A stretch of DNA of 64,000 nt from Sphingomonas sp. YR710 (GTDB taxonomy: Bacteria; Pseudomonadota; Alphaproteobacteria; Sphingomonadales; Sphingomonadaceae), in contig NZ_FMZJ01000007.1 of assembly GCF_900101455.1 (NCBI RefSeq), positions 62,001 through 126,000 on the forward strand. Reading direction: 5' to 3'. Position numbers and translations under genes: made by a program. The notes beneath the pieces were generated by a model. The model was given only the letters and a program-made list of their open reading frames with translations. It made no database searches and was not told the DNA's origin. Shown one piece after another: positions 1 to 8,212 of the stretch. How positions within the stretch are numbered: position 1 is the first letter of the stretch; every line of letters starts with the position of its first letter.

Positions 1-787
1 CCACCCGCCCGGTTTCGTCCGTTGCGGGGATCGACGTTTCACCTTCCGCCGCGAGCTGCCCGAGAAACCGCACGTGGACATCGTCAAACAGGAACCGGCT
101 CGAAAAGCGCGACAGGAAGGACGGATCGACCGGCATCGTCGTAACGACAATGGGTGCGCGCGGGCCCGCCGGCATCGCGGTTCCGAAATCGGGTTGGACA
201 AGGGTTACCGTCAATATCGTCAGGCTCCTGCCGACGACCTTGAGGGCGCTCGCCTGAATCGGGCGGGACATCATGCCCCTGGCACCGTCCTTGTGCAGCG
301 GAGGGCGCTGCGATTCCTGCAGCCTCACCATCTGAATCAGATCGGCGGCCAGAGTGTCGATCGGCCGATAGGCGGAGATGGGCGCCTTCGCCCCCCTGAA
401 CGAGGCAAAGATCGGTCGGTTGGCAGCGTCGAGAACGAAACTGCGATCGAATCCATCGGTCTGATACAAGAATTTTCCGATATTGGTCTCGGCCCAGTCG
501 GGGGCATAACGATTGTCGAGATTGCGCACGGCATCATCCCAGTCGGTCTGCGGCACAACCATGTTCGCCACCTCTGCCACACGCTGCGTGAACCCGTTCC
601 GGGCGAGATTCTGTTCCCGGACTTCGCTCTCGCGATCGAAAGCCCCAAGCGCGAAATGGATGCCGAGCGTGAGGACAAGCACCGTCAATCCAGCAATGAC
701 AGCGAGCGGCCAGAAGAAGTCGCTTCGCCGGATCGGCATTTCGTCGCCCGGCCGAACGATCCCATAGCTTCGTCCAGAAATGCTCAT
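1..787 (-). CDS. CHASE4-domain membrane sensor, N-terminal part (runs off window)
   Basis: The minus strand is open without a stop from an ATG at 787 to base 1, giving about 262 residues of a longer protein. After a short cytoplasmic start there is one hydrophobic segment (about residues 25-45, FFWPLAVIAGLTVLVLTLGI), then a periplasmic region with the CHASE4 hallmark W-D-D-A-V followed by D-W-x-x-x-N and F-V-L-D. CHASE4 is an extracytoplasmic sensing domain usually found on diguanylate cyclases/phosphodiesterases, histidine kinases or chemoreceptors. The output domain lies outside the window. Its start overlaps the stop of the PilZ gene (TGATG), so the two are co-translated, which makes a GGDEF and/or EAL output the best guess. 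That last step is inference. Confidence 0.75.
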   Translation of the reverse strand, partial: MSISGRSYGIVRPGDEMPIRRSDFFWPLAVIAGLTVLVLTLGIHFALGAFDRESEVREQNLARNGFTQRVAEVANMVVPQTDWDDAVRNLDNRYAPDWAETNIGKFLYQTDGFDRSFVLDAANRPIFASFRGAKAPISAYRPIDTLAADLIQMVRLQESQRPPLHKDGARGMMSRPIQASALKVVGRSLTILTVTLVQPDFGTAMPAGPRAPIVVTTMPVDPSFLSRFSSRFLFDDVHVRFLGQLAAEGETSIPATDETGRV

Positions 788-1308
788 CACATATGCTTTC
801 CGATAGCGGCCAGCGGGGCCGACAATGTCTTGTAAACTTCCCATGCGACGCTGACCGCCACGCAGCCGCCGACTGCCAGAACGATCGCAAACTGCATCGA
901 AGCGGAGCGGCGCCTGCTGCGCTCCGCTTCGGCACGTAAATCCGCACGGGACGTCCTGGGCTTCGGGTCTGCGGCGACCGGCGCCGGACGGACCAACCCG
1001 CCGCGACGGCCCCTGCTTTTCAGGATCGCCGCGACGTCCAGCTGGTCCTGCAAGCGCAGCCCGCATGACTGTCCCGACGCCCACATCGATCGCGCGGTGA
1101 CGATTCCGTAGGGCAGCTCGAGATCGACATAGGTGCCGGGCGGTGGAGGCTTCACCGTGCGCAGCATCGCCCCCCGCCGGGAGATGTTCCGCACACTGGC
1201 GGCGCACCACTGCTTTTCCCAGCGGATGCGTGCCGGCATGACGATATCGTAACGGTCCTCGCGCTGAATCATCCGAAGCACGGGTCCTGATCGGCGAAAT
1301 CTTCGCAT
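787..1308 (-). CDS. PilZ-domain protein with C-terminal membrane anchor
   Basis: About 173 residues. The c-di-GMP-binding PilZ signature is visible: an R-x-x-x-R pair just before the first strand (R-MIQ-R, then EDRYD) and N-I-S-R-R-G for the D/N-x-S-x-x-G motif. The domain is followed by a basic linker and a C-terminal hydrophobic helix (FAIVLAVGGCVAVSVAWEVY), so the protein is probably tail-anchored in the inner membrane with PilZ in the cytosol. It overlaps the downstream CHASE4 gene by one base, suggesting a c-di-GMP production/readout pair. The start is uncertain: the ATG at 1308 keeps the whole domain, and an in-frame GTG at 1368 would add 20 residues of low-complexity sequence. Confidence 0.75.
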   Translation of the reverse strand: MRRFRRSGPVLRMIQREDRYDIVMPARIRWEKQWCAASVRNISRRGAMLRTVKPPPPGTYVDLELPYGIVTARSMWASGQSCGLRLQDQLDVAAILKSRGRRGGLVRPAPVAADPKPRTSRADLRAEAERSRRRSASMQFAIVLAVGGCVAVSVAWEVYKTLSAPLAAIGKHM

Positions 1309-1673
1309 GGCTTCGGCAGCAGCCGGATCGCCGCGGCATGCGTCCGCGCGCACCTCCCTGGCTCCCACTCCCGCAAGTTCCGCTCCCCAGCCACGCGCCT
1401 TCTCAACCGGGCGACTTCTATCGAGGCAACTTCTTGGCGGAGATTTCTTAATTTCGCGCTAATGCATGGCAGCATTTACATATGCACCGCCGCATGATCG
1501 AAATCTCTCCGCAATGACTGATCGGCACCTCAAAGGGTACTTCATCGGTTTGATCATTACCTGTCAGAAACATTTTGGTCTGCTGCGTCGCAATAAACGG
1601 CTTGTTCTGGCGTACCATATGTTGCATTCGACGAGGTGATAGTTCCCGCAACGCAGCGGGCGCGAATATAGCC

Positions 1674-1775
1674 ACCGACCTCAACGATGAGGGCCGGAGG
1701 CGCATCGAACCATTGATCGGCGCGAGCCGGCCGATGGGAAGGATGATTGGCAAGGCCGCCATGTGGACACCCTGA
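1674..1775 (+). pseudogene. Possible relic of an IS5-type transposase N-terminus
   Basis: A short translated stretch (T-D-L-N-D-E-G-R-R-R-I-E-P-L-I-G-A-S-R-P) resembles the conserved opening of IS5-family transposases (DLTDxxWxxIEPLLP). It has no start of its own, a stop follows at once, and no catalytic domain or terminal inverted repeats are present. If real, it is a decayed fragment. The resemblance covers only about 25 residues, so the call is weak. The rest of 1309-1998 shows no convincing gene; the short open frames on both strands have no recognisable motifs, and the stretch is more AT-rich than its neighbours. Confidence 0.2.
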
Positions 1776-1802
1776 TGCGGGAGCCCACATGGCGGCCTTT
1801 TT
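1752..1802 (+). terminator. Strong Rho-independent terminator
   Basis: A perfect 15-bp inverted repeat (arms 1752-1766 and 1785-1799, AAGGCCGCCATGTGG and its complement) with an 18-nt loop runs into five Ts on the plus strand. No plus-strand gene ends just upstream, so it may terminate a small RNA or a transcript of the decayed sequence before it. The minus strand has no T-run after the hairpin. Confidence 0.7.
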
Positions 1803-1998
1803 CAGTTTCGGAGCACGAACATGAAGATACGCAGCGGCGGCGCAGGTAGATTTTTCCCAATAACTGTTCGCGCCTTTCAGCCGTCAGTCGTCCGATGACC
1901 AGGCATGTTGCGTCGCACAATTTTAACCATATTTCGTCCATGATCATGTCTGGATCTGGAATCCCATTTGCGGGCGAAATCGAGTTTCGGGTGACGAT

Positions 1999-2676
1999 AT
2001 GACCAGAACCGACGAATTTTTGGATACGGCCTCCGCACTGGGCCTGTTGATCAATCTTTCCGGCAAGATGCGCATGCTATCGCATCGGGCGGCGATGCTC
2101 ATTCTTGTGAAAGATCGCAATATACGGAAAAATCCCGCGGCAGCGGATCTTCCCGACGCAAGGCTTCAGGCCGCGCTGGACGAGTTTCAGTTCATTTATT
2201 CGGCCATGCGCAAAGGCTGTTCGCAGTTGCGCATCGCCCCCGATGTGGCGCGATTGCTGCACGATCGGAATGCCCTGGGCGATGATGCCATCAGAACGAT
2301 CGATTCCTTCCTTCAGCGCGCGGAATGGCTGAGCCAGGGCCGGCACGACGACCTGATCATGGAATTTGTCGACTTCGTCGCCGGCGCGCTGCTCACGCAA
2401 CTGAACCAGACGACCGATGGCGTCAGCCGGCTGCTCGAACGGATCCACGAGGAACAGCGCGCGATCGCCCAAAAGAGCGAGACAACGATTTCCGAAACCT
2501 TGACCGCCATCGAACAGGTCAGCTTCAGCGTTCGCCTCATCGCGCTCAATGCCAGCACCGAAGCGGTACGAGCCGGGGATGTCGGAAAGGGATTTGCGGT
2601 GATCGCCCAGGAGATACGCTCGCTGAGCGACCGGGCATCCGAACTGGTGAGCTCCGCCCGATTGCTTCTGCAATGA
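1999..2676 (+). CDS. Soluble PilJ-like/MCP-like signalling protein, short
   Basis: 225 residues with no membrane segment. Residues about 14-40 (LINLSGKMRMLSHRAAMLIL) match the start of the type IV pili methyl-accepting sensor domain (PilJ N-terminal, family pattern NLAGRQRMLSQR). The C-terminal third carries the MCP signalling hairpin tip (ALNASTEAVRAGDVGKGFAVIA), which contacts CheA/CheW in chemoreceptors. The protein stops about 25 residues past the tip, so the descending helix of a normal MCP hairpin is nearly all missing. Either this is a compact cytosolic receptor of its own type or it has lost its 3' end; the next 200 bases hold a GNAT stub in another frame, which favours truncation. 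No chemotaxis genes are adjacent. Confidence 0.7.
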   Translation: MTRTDEFLDTASALGLLINLSGKMRMLSHRAAMLILVKDRNIRKNPAAADLPDARLQAALDEFQFIYSAMRKGCSQLRIAPDVARLLHDRNALGDDAIRTIDSFLQRAEWLSQGRHDDLIMEFVDFVAGALLTQLNQTTDGVSRLLERIHEEQRAIAQKSETTISETLTAIEQVSFSVRLIALNASTEAVRAGDVGKGFAVIAQEIRSLSDRASELVSSARLLLQ

Positions 2677-2695
2677 GGGGCGGACAGCAATCGTC

Positions 2696-2866
2696 ATGCT
2701 CGACGTTCTCGACTGCGGCGATCCTGCAGTGGTGGCAAAGCACAAGGCCCTCTATGTGGGTTATGGCTTTGTCCCCTTACTCTCCAACCCGCTGCGACTA
2801 TCCCTACAAATGGCCACGGTTCGCACGCTTATAGAAAATCTCGATGACAGCGCACAAGGCGGGTAA
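2696..2866 (+). pseudogene. C-terminal remnant of a GNAT acetyltransferase (TacT-like)
   Basis: An ATG-started frame of 56 codons encodes only the end of a GNAT fold. Y-V-G-Y-G-F-V-P-L-L-S-N-P-L-R-L followed by L-Q-M-A-T-V matches the last helix and strand of toxin-type GNATs, where Y-x-x-Y-G-F-x-P and a terminal L-x-L-P-M-x-T-I are typical. The acetyl-CoA-binding motif A and everything before it are absent; intact members are about 160 residues. It therefore cannot be catalytic and is best read as a leftover of a GNAT/RHH toxin-antitoxin pair. The minus-strand EF-G-like gene ends 35 bases away, also truncated. Confidence 0.55.
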
Positions 2867-2901
2867 GATTGATGCCGCAATCGCTCCACCGGCCCCGAAA
2901 T

Positions 2902-3999
2902 CTACCCCAGCTTCACAGCCGCCACCTTGGCAATCGCCACAACATCCCCATGCTCCGCTCGCGGCACCTTCGTGGTCGCAGTTCCCTGCACCCTAAACAC
3001 CGCACCCGCCCGCATCGCCTGACCGCCGGCCCCTGTCAGCGTCCCGCCTTCGGCAATCCCCCCGCCAAACACCCGCGCCAGCGCCAGCCCGCCCGCCGCG
3101 CGGCCATAGCCGGTCTTGAACAGCCGCACCGTCGCCCCCACGATCCCCAGCCGCTCGGCGGTCGCGGATGGTGGCGGGGTGTCGTGGCGGAGCATCTTGA
3201 GCAGGCGCCTGATGCCGAAGCCGTTGAGCGCCGATCCAAACAATACGGGCACGATCCGGCCGTCGGCCATCTCGCGGGTGAGATCGCCGAAGATCGTGTC
3301 GAGGCTCGGCACCTGATCGGAAACGAGTTGTTCGAGCAGATCGTCGTCATGATCGGCGAGTTGCTCGAGCATGTGCACCCGCGCCGCCGTCTCGTCCTCG
3401 CGCAGATGCGGGGCGAGCGGGACTTGCTGGGAGCGCTGGCCCGGCCGGTAATGATAAGCGCGTTCCAGCGCGAGATCGACGAAGCCCGCGACGCGCTCAC
3501 CGGCGAGGATCGGGATCTGCCGCGCGACCAGGGTCGCCGCGCTCATCGGCGCGAGCGTCGCCAGCAGATCATCGATGCTGCCATGCGCGCGATCGATCTT
3601 GTTGACGAACAGGGCATGGGGCACGCGCGAAGCCTCCAGCCGGCGCAAGGTCGGCTCGACCGAGGCGGCATGCGCCGTATCGGGATCGATCACGACCAAA
3701 GCGAGATCGGCGATCGGCAGCGCCATCGCGGCATCGGCATCGCATGCCGCCGCGCCGGGCACATCGATGATCTGATAGGGATCGCCCATCCAGTCGAAGC
3801 GCATCAGATTGAGCTCGGTCGACGCCCCACGCTTGCGCGCCTCCGGGCTGGCATCGCCGACGCTGTTATGGCCATCGACCGAACCGAGCTTCGGGATCGC
3901 GCCGGCCGCGAACAGCAGCGCCTCCGCGAGGCTGGTCTTGCCGGCGCCTTCAGGCCCGACGAGCGCGATCGTCCTTGCACCGCCGCCGATCGCTTTCAT
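2902..3999 (-). pseudogene. EF-G-like translational GTPase, truncated after domain II
   Basis: 365 residues from the ATG at 3999. The GTPase domain is intact: G-P-E-G-A-G-K-T (P-loop), D-V-P-G (G3) and V-N-K-I-D (G4), followed by the G' region and a domain II barrel (about residues 285-365). The frame stops immediately after domain II, whereas EF-G and its bacterial paralogues run to about 650-700 residues with domains III-V for tRNA translocation. No continuation is visible in other frames beyond the stop. The protein may still hydrolyse GTP but cannot be a translocase. A single open frame through the retained part suggests recent truncation or a maintained short form. Upstream in-frame residues before the 3999 start (MLHILRR...) do not look like EF-G. 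Confidence 0.65.
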
Positions 4000-4172
4000 G
4001 CATCTTCTCCTGCCGCCCGATCCCTCGTTGCGAAGATCGTAAGCCGAGCGAGGCTCGACCTTTACGCGGGCGAACGCAAGTGTGGAGAGGATCGCATCAC
4101 GTTCGTCCACGCGGCGGTTGGCGCGGGCGCTCCATCGTCTGAGGATGTGCAGCACCCTTCATCGCCCTCGCC

Positions 4173-5033
4173 TCACGCGCAGTCGAAAGGTTCGTCGCCC
4201 TTCAGGACCGTGCGGTGCATCAGCCGTCCGCTATCCGCCGCATAAGGCAGCGCGCGGTGCAAGGTGCCGCTATTGTCCCACATCACCGTGTCGCCAATGC
4301 TCCAGCGGTGGCGATAGACGAATTGCGGCTGCGTGGCCCAATCGCGCAGACGCACCAGCAGGTCGAGGCTGTCGAGATAATCCATGCCCTCGACATAGGC
4401 GGCGGTCGCCCCGATCACGAGCGACTTGCGCCCGCTGCGGTGCTTCCAGACCAGCGGCTGCGAGCGCGAGGGGCCGCTGCGCTGGCGCTTGAAATCGGCA
4501 TAGGATGGCTCCGGATCGGCATTGCGCTGAAGCGCCCAGGCCGCATGGACGACCCGCAGATGTTCGAGAGCCGCCTTCTCCAACTCGGGCAGCGCGTCAT
4601 AAGCGGCATAGGTGCTGCAGAATTCGGTGTCGCCGCCCGTGTCCGACAGGCGCTTGGCCGAAAGGATCGACGCGAAGATCGGCACCTCAGCCATCGATCC
4701 GTCCAGATGCCAGAAAAACGAATTCCTGAGGCTTTTGGCGGTTCTGGCGACATTCTCGTCAAGGCTGACCTTGTAGATCCGCTCGCGCACGCCGTTTTCC
4801 GGCACCGTTCCGCTAAACTCATCGATCTGCTCGCCGATCGTCCCGGTGAAGACGACCTGCTGTTCGTCGCTGAGGCTGACCCCGGGAAAGACGAGCACCC
4901 CGCGCGCCTCCAGTAAGCTCCGGATCTCATCGGCATAGTCGCCGCTCAACATGGCATCGACGCCGATCTCAACGCGTGCGCCGATTGCCGGCGTCAGGTG
5001 GGTCACAGCCATGACCGGGTTTTTGATGAGCAT
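4173..5033 (-). CDS. TauD/TfdA-family Fe(II)/2-oxoglutarate dioxygenase
   Basis: 286 residues. The iron-binding facial triad is recognisable: H-x-D in F-F-W-H-L-D-G-S and a distal His in G-T-L-H-R-A-L-P, followed by the Arg of the 2-oxoglutarate site (R-L-M-H-R-T). Family members couple oxidative decarboxylation of 2-oxoglutarate to hydroxylation of a substrate such as taurine, alkyl sulfates or phenoxy acids; the substrate here is not readable from sequence. It lies between the EF-G-like relic and the CHAT gene with its own 120-base upstream gap, so it is probably transcribed alone. A second ATG seven codons in (5012) is an alternative start. Confidence 0.85.
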   Translation of the reverse strand: MLIKNPVMAVTHLTPAIGARVEIGVDAMLSGDYADEIRSLLEARGVLVFPGVSLSDEQQVVFTGTIGEQIDEFSGTVPENGVRERIYKVSLDENVARTAKSLRNSFFWHLDGSMAEVPIFASILSAKRLSDTGGDTEFCSTYAAYDALPELEKAALEHLRVVHAAWALQRNADPEPSYADFKRQRSGPSRSQPLVWKHRSGRKSLVIGATAAYVEGMDYLDSLDLLVRLRDWATQPQFVYRHRWSIGDTVMWDNSGTLHRALPYAADSGRLMHRTVLKGDEPFDCA

Positions 5034-5155
5034 TTTATATCCGATGCCAGACTAGAGTATCGCGCCGGGAAGCGTTTGCCCTTTTACAGAATCTGAAGGG
5101 CATGGTGCAAACACATCATATTGCGAAGCGACGATAAGACAGGCGCGCAGGCCGA

Positions 5156-8100
5156 TCACCGATCGTCATTGCCGATCACGGTGAACGGCGCCCACGCCGC
5201 CGGCCAGGCCCAGCTCTCCCGCCAGCCGGGCAGCGGCGTACCATCGGCGCGACGGCCGGTGCGGACCGCGCGCATCGCGACCTGCAGCGCGGCGGCGCGC
5301 GGCAATCCGGCCTTGCGCGCGACCAGCGTCTCGACCGTCAGCGCGGCGGTGGCATCGTCGGCGACGCGCCAGCGGCTCGCGAGCAACGATCCCGCGCCGG
5401 CATAGAGAAACGCGCGGCCGAGGCTCGACAGGCTATCGGCACCCGGCGTGCCATCGGCCGAGGCGGTGTTGCACGCCGACAGGATCACCCAATCGGCCGA
5501 CAGGTGCATGCCCGCCACTTCGGATGCCGACAGCACGCCGTCATCCTCGGGTGAGCTTTTGTCGGGCGGGGTGAAGGCGAGGCCGGGTTCGCGCAGGCCC
5601 TCGATCTCGCCGGGCAATATGCCATGGGTGGCGAAAGCGAGGATGCGCGCGCCGCTCACCGCCGGATCGGAGCGGACCGATGCTTCGGTCGCGGCCGTGC
5701 CGAGATGGAGAGTCGCCGCCGGCACCTGCATCGTCGTCGCCATCGCCTTCAGCTCGACCTCGGTGCCGGGCAGCGGGCTCAATTCGCGCAATGTCGCGAG
5801 ATCGGCGAGACCCTGACCGGCGCTGTCGACCGGCTGCGGAATCCGGAGGAAGGTATCGAGTTGGCGATCGGAGCCCGCAGGCCCCACGAAATGCGGCGCG
5901 CCATAGCCGACGAACGGGGTTGCCCCGGTGCCTCCGCTGACGGCCGGCATGACGGGTGTTACGCGCAGCACCGAGACCGCGGGCAAGGTGCTGATCGCAT
6001 AGCGATCGCCGAACCAGAGCGTGCGCTGGAGCACGGCCGCATCGTCATCCTTCTCGCCCGCAACCGGCGGGGCCACCGGCAGCAGGCTGAACGGCAGTTC
6101 GGCCAGCGCGCCGCCGGTCACCACGAACAGGCCTTTGACGCCCTTCAGCGCCGGCTCGACCGGCGCGACGAGATCGCGGTAGAGGCCGAAGGCCGCGGCA
6201 CGATCGAAGGCCGGCCAGCCGCCCGCACGATCGCCGCAGCCCTGCGGATCGAGCTGGCAGCGCAGCCCGTGGACGGTCGCGGCAACCGGCGCGGCGGCAT
6301 TCGCCTGCCGCGACCAGACGATCGTCCGCGGCCCGATCGCGAAACTGTAGAGATCACCACCCGCGGGCACGATCAGCAACAGCCCGGCGTGGTGATCGAG
6401 CCGCGCCTGCGTGGCAGCGAGCGGCAGACTATCGGAGCCGATCAGTCGGGCATAATCAGGGAAGGCCGTCTTGAGCCGGCGGTCGGCATCGGCGAGATCG
6501 CGCGCCGCGCCGTCGAGCTTCGCACGCGTCTTCGCGATCTGCGCCACATCGCCCTGCACCAGCTGGCGCAGCAACCGCGCATCGAGCTCGGCGGCGAGAT
6601 CGGACAGGACCTGCTGGCGGCGCACAAGCTCGCCGAGCGGCCCCGGCCCTGCCGCCGTCCGCGCCGCCGTCCGCGCCATGCTGCGCGCCGCGGCCGAAAT
6701 CGAGAGATCCTGCGCGGCGAGGAAGGCTTCAGCGCGCAGGCCCGCCGCCTCGCTCGGGGCCTGCGCGGCGCGGGCCCAGCTCGCGCGGAGCAGCGCCGCG
6801 AAGGCGCCCGCGAGCGGATCGAAGCGGCTGGCATCGGTCGCGTCGCGGCCCGCCGCCTGCTGGGTGCTGCCGCTGTCACGGGCGTCACCGATCCGGCCGA
6901 GCCGACGGCGGCGGGCGATGTCGGCGGCCTCGCGCGCGGCCGCCACGGCATCGGCGGTGCGCCCGACCGCGAGATAGAGATCGGCCTGATCGATCAGCGC
7001 CTCGGCGAGCGCGGGATGATCGGGCCCGAACGCCGCGCGCCGCGCCGCCACCGCCTGCGCGTAAAGCGGCAGCGCGGCGTCGAGCTTGCCCTGCGCGGCG
7101 AGCACATGACCCAGCCGCAGCTGCGCGGTGGCGATGTCGGGATGGCCGGCGCGCAGCGCGGCGACGCGGATCGCCAGCGCCTGTGCCAGCATCGGCTCGG
7201 CCTCGGCCGCCCTGCCCTGCCGCTCAAGATTGACCGCGACGTTGGACAGGCCGATCGCGGTGATCGGATGGTTTGGCCCGTACACCGTCTGCCAGATCGC
7301 GAGGGCCTTGGCATAAAGCGGCGCGGCGGCGGCATAATTGCCCTGGCGGTTCAAATTATGCGCGGCATTATTATAACTGGTCGCCGCCGCCAGCCCCTTG
7401 CTATCGATCGCGCTGCGGATGGCGAGCGCGCGGGCATAAGCCGGGGCGGCATCGGCATAGCGCCCCTGCCCGTCGAGATTGAAGCCCAGGTTGTTATAAC
7501 TGGTCGCCACCGCCGGATCGTCGGGGCCCAGCTCGGCGATCCGCACCGCGAGCGCCTGGCGGTACAGCGGCTCGGCCTCCAGCGGACGCCCGAGCGCATC
7601 GAGATTGGCCGCGACATTGCTTTCGATCAGCGCGAGATCGAGATCGCCGGGCTCCCACCCCCGCGCGATCGCCAGCGCCTTCGCATAAAGATCGCGGGCC
7701 TCGGTGAAGCGGCCCTGACGCCCGAGCGCGAAGGCGAGATTGTTATAAGCGAGCGCGGCCGGCCGGCCGCTCGCGCCCTTCGCCAGCGCGCGTTGCAGCG
7801 CGCCGCGATAGAGTGCCTCAGCCTCGTCATATTGCCCGAGCGCCTGCAGATTGGCGGCAAGGTTGGACATCGCCTCCGCCGTCAATGCGTGATCGGGGCC
7901 AAGCTTGCTCAGGAAAATGCCGAGCGCCCGGCGATAGAGCGGGGTCGCCTCGGCAAGCTTGCCCTGTTCGACCAGCCAGCCGGCGATCAGCGACAAGGTG
8001 CCCCCCACTTCGGGATGATCGGGGCCTTTGCTGCGCTCCTCGATCGCGAGCGCCGCCTGGCCGAGTGCAACGGCATCGGCCCAGCGCCGTTCGGCGGTGG

Positions 8101-8212
8101 CGGATTGCAGCCTGTCCTCGATCCGCGCGATGTCCGCCGCCGGATCGGGTGCCGCGAGCGCGGGGACGGCGCCGGCAAGTGCGAGCGCGAGCGCGAAGGA
8201 GCGGCGCGCCAT
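5156..8212 (-). CDS. Secreted TPR-CHAT (caspase-like) protease
   Basis: 1018 residues from an ATG at 8212 that overlaps the M48 gene's stop (TGATG). A clear signal peptide (MARRSFALALALAGAVPALA-A) sends it to the periplasm. Residues about 30-430 are a run of kinesin-light-chain-type TPRs (N-N-L-A-x-x-L-x-x-Q-G-x-Y-x-x-A and variants, around nine units). After a helical linker, the C-terminal CHAT domain has both catalytic residues of this clan CD fold: His863 in F-A-T-H-G and Cys914 in L-S-A-C-N-T. CHAT proteins are often cytosolic effector proteases (for example Csx29 of Craspase), so an exported one paired with a metalloprotease is notable. The target is unknown. Confidence 0.85.
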   Translation of the reverse strand: MARRSFALALALAGAVPALAAPDPAADIARIEDRLQSATAERRWADAVALGQAALAIEERSKGPDHPEVGGTLSLIAGWLVEQGKLAEATPLYRRALGIFLSKLGPDHALTAEAMSNLAANLQALGQYDEAEALYRGALQRALAKGASGRPAALAYNNLAFALGRQGRFTEARDLYAKALAIARGWEPGDLDLALIESNVAANLDALGRPLEAEPLYRQALAVRIAELGPDDPAVATSYNNLGFNLDGQGRYADAAPAYARALAIRSAIDSKGLAAATSYNNAAHNLNRQGNYAAAAPLYAKALAIWQTVYGPNHPITAIGLSNVAVNLERQGRAAEAEPMLAQALAIRVAALRAGHPDIATAQLRLGHVLAAQGKLDAALPLYAQAVAARRAAFGPDHPALAEALIDQADLYLAVGRTADAVAAAREAADIARRRRLGRIGDARDSGSTQQAAGRDATDASRFDPLAGAFAALLRASWARAAQAPSEAAGLRAEAFLAAQDLSISAAARSMARTAARTAAGPGPLGELVRRQQVLSDLAAELDARLLRQLVQGDVAQIAKTRAKLDGAARDLADADRRLKTAFPDYARLIGSDSLPLAATQARLDHHAGLLLIVPAGGDLYSFAIGPRTIVWSRQANAAAPVAATVHGLRCQLDPQGCGDRAGGWPAFDRAAAFGLYRDLVAPVEPALKGVKGLFVVTGGALAELPFSLLPVAPPVAGEKDDDAAVLQRTLWFGDRYAISTLPAVSVLRVTPVMPAVSGGTGATPFVGYGAPHFVGPAGSDRQLDTFLRIPQPVDSAGQGLADLATLRELSPLPGTEVELKAMATTMQVPAATLHLGTAATEASVRSDPAVSGARILAFATHGILPGEIEGLREPGLAFTPPDKSSPEDDGVLSASEVAGMHLSADWVILSACNTASADGTPGADSLSSLGRAFLYAGAGSLLASRWRVADDATAALTVETLVARKAGLPRAAALQVAMRAVRTGRRADGTPLPGWRESWAWPAAWAPFTVIGNDDR

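Noticed and set aside
74-835. 253-codon plus-strand frame at the left edge
   Set aside because: The opposite strand is open to the edge and encodes a membrane helix and a CHASE4 domain.
1448-1762. 104-codon minus-strand frame in the gap before the MCP-like gene
   Set aside because: No motif, no good ribosome site, and composition unlike neighbouring genes.
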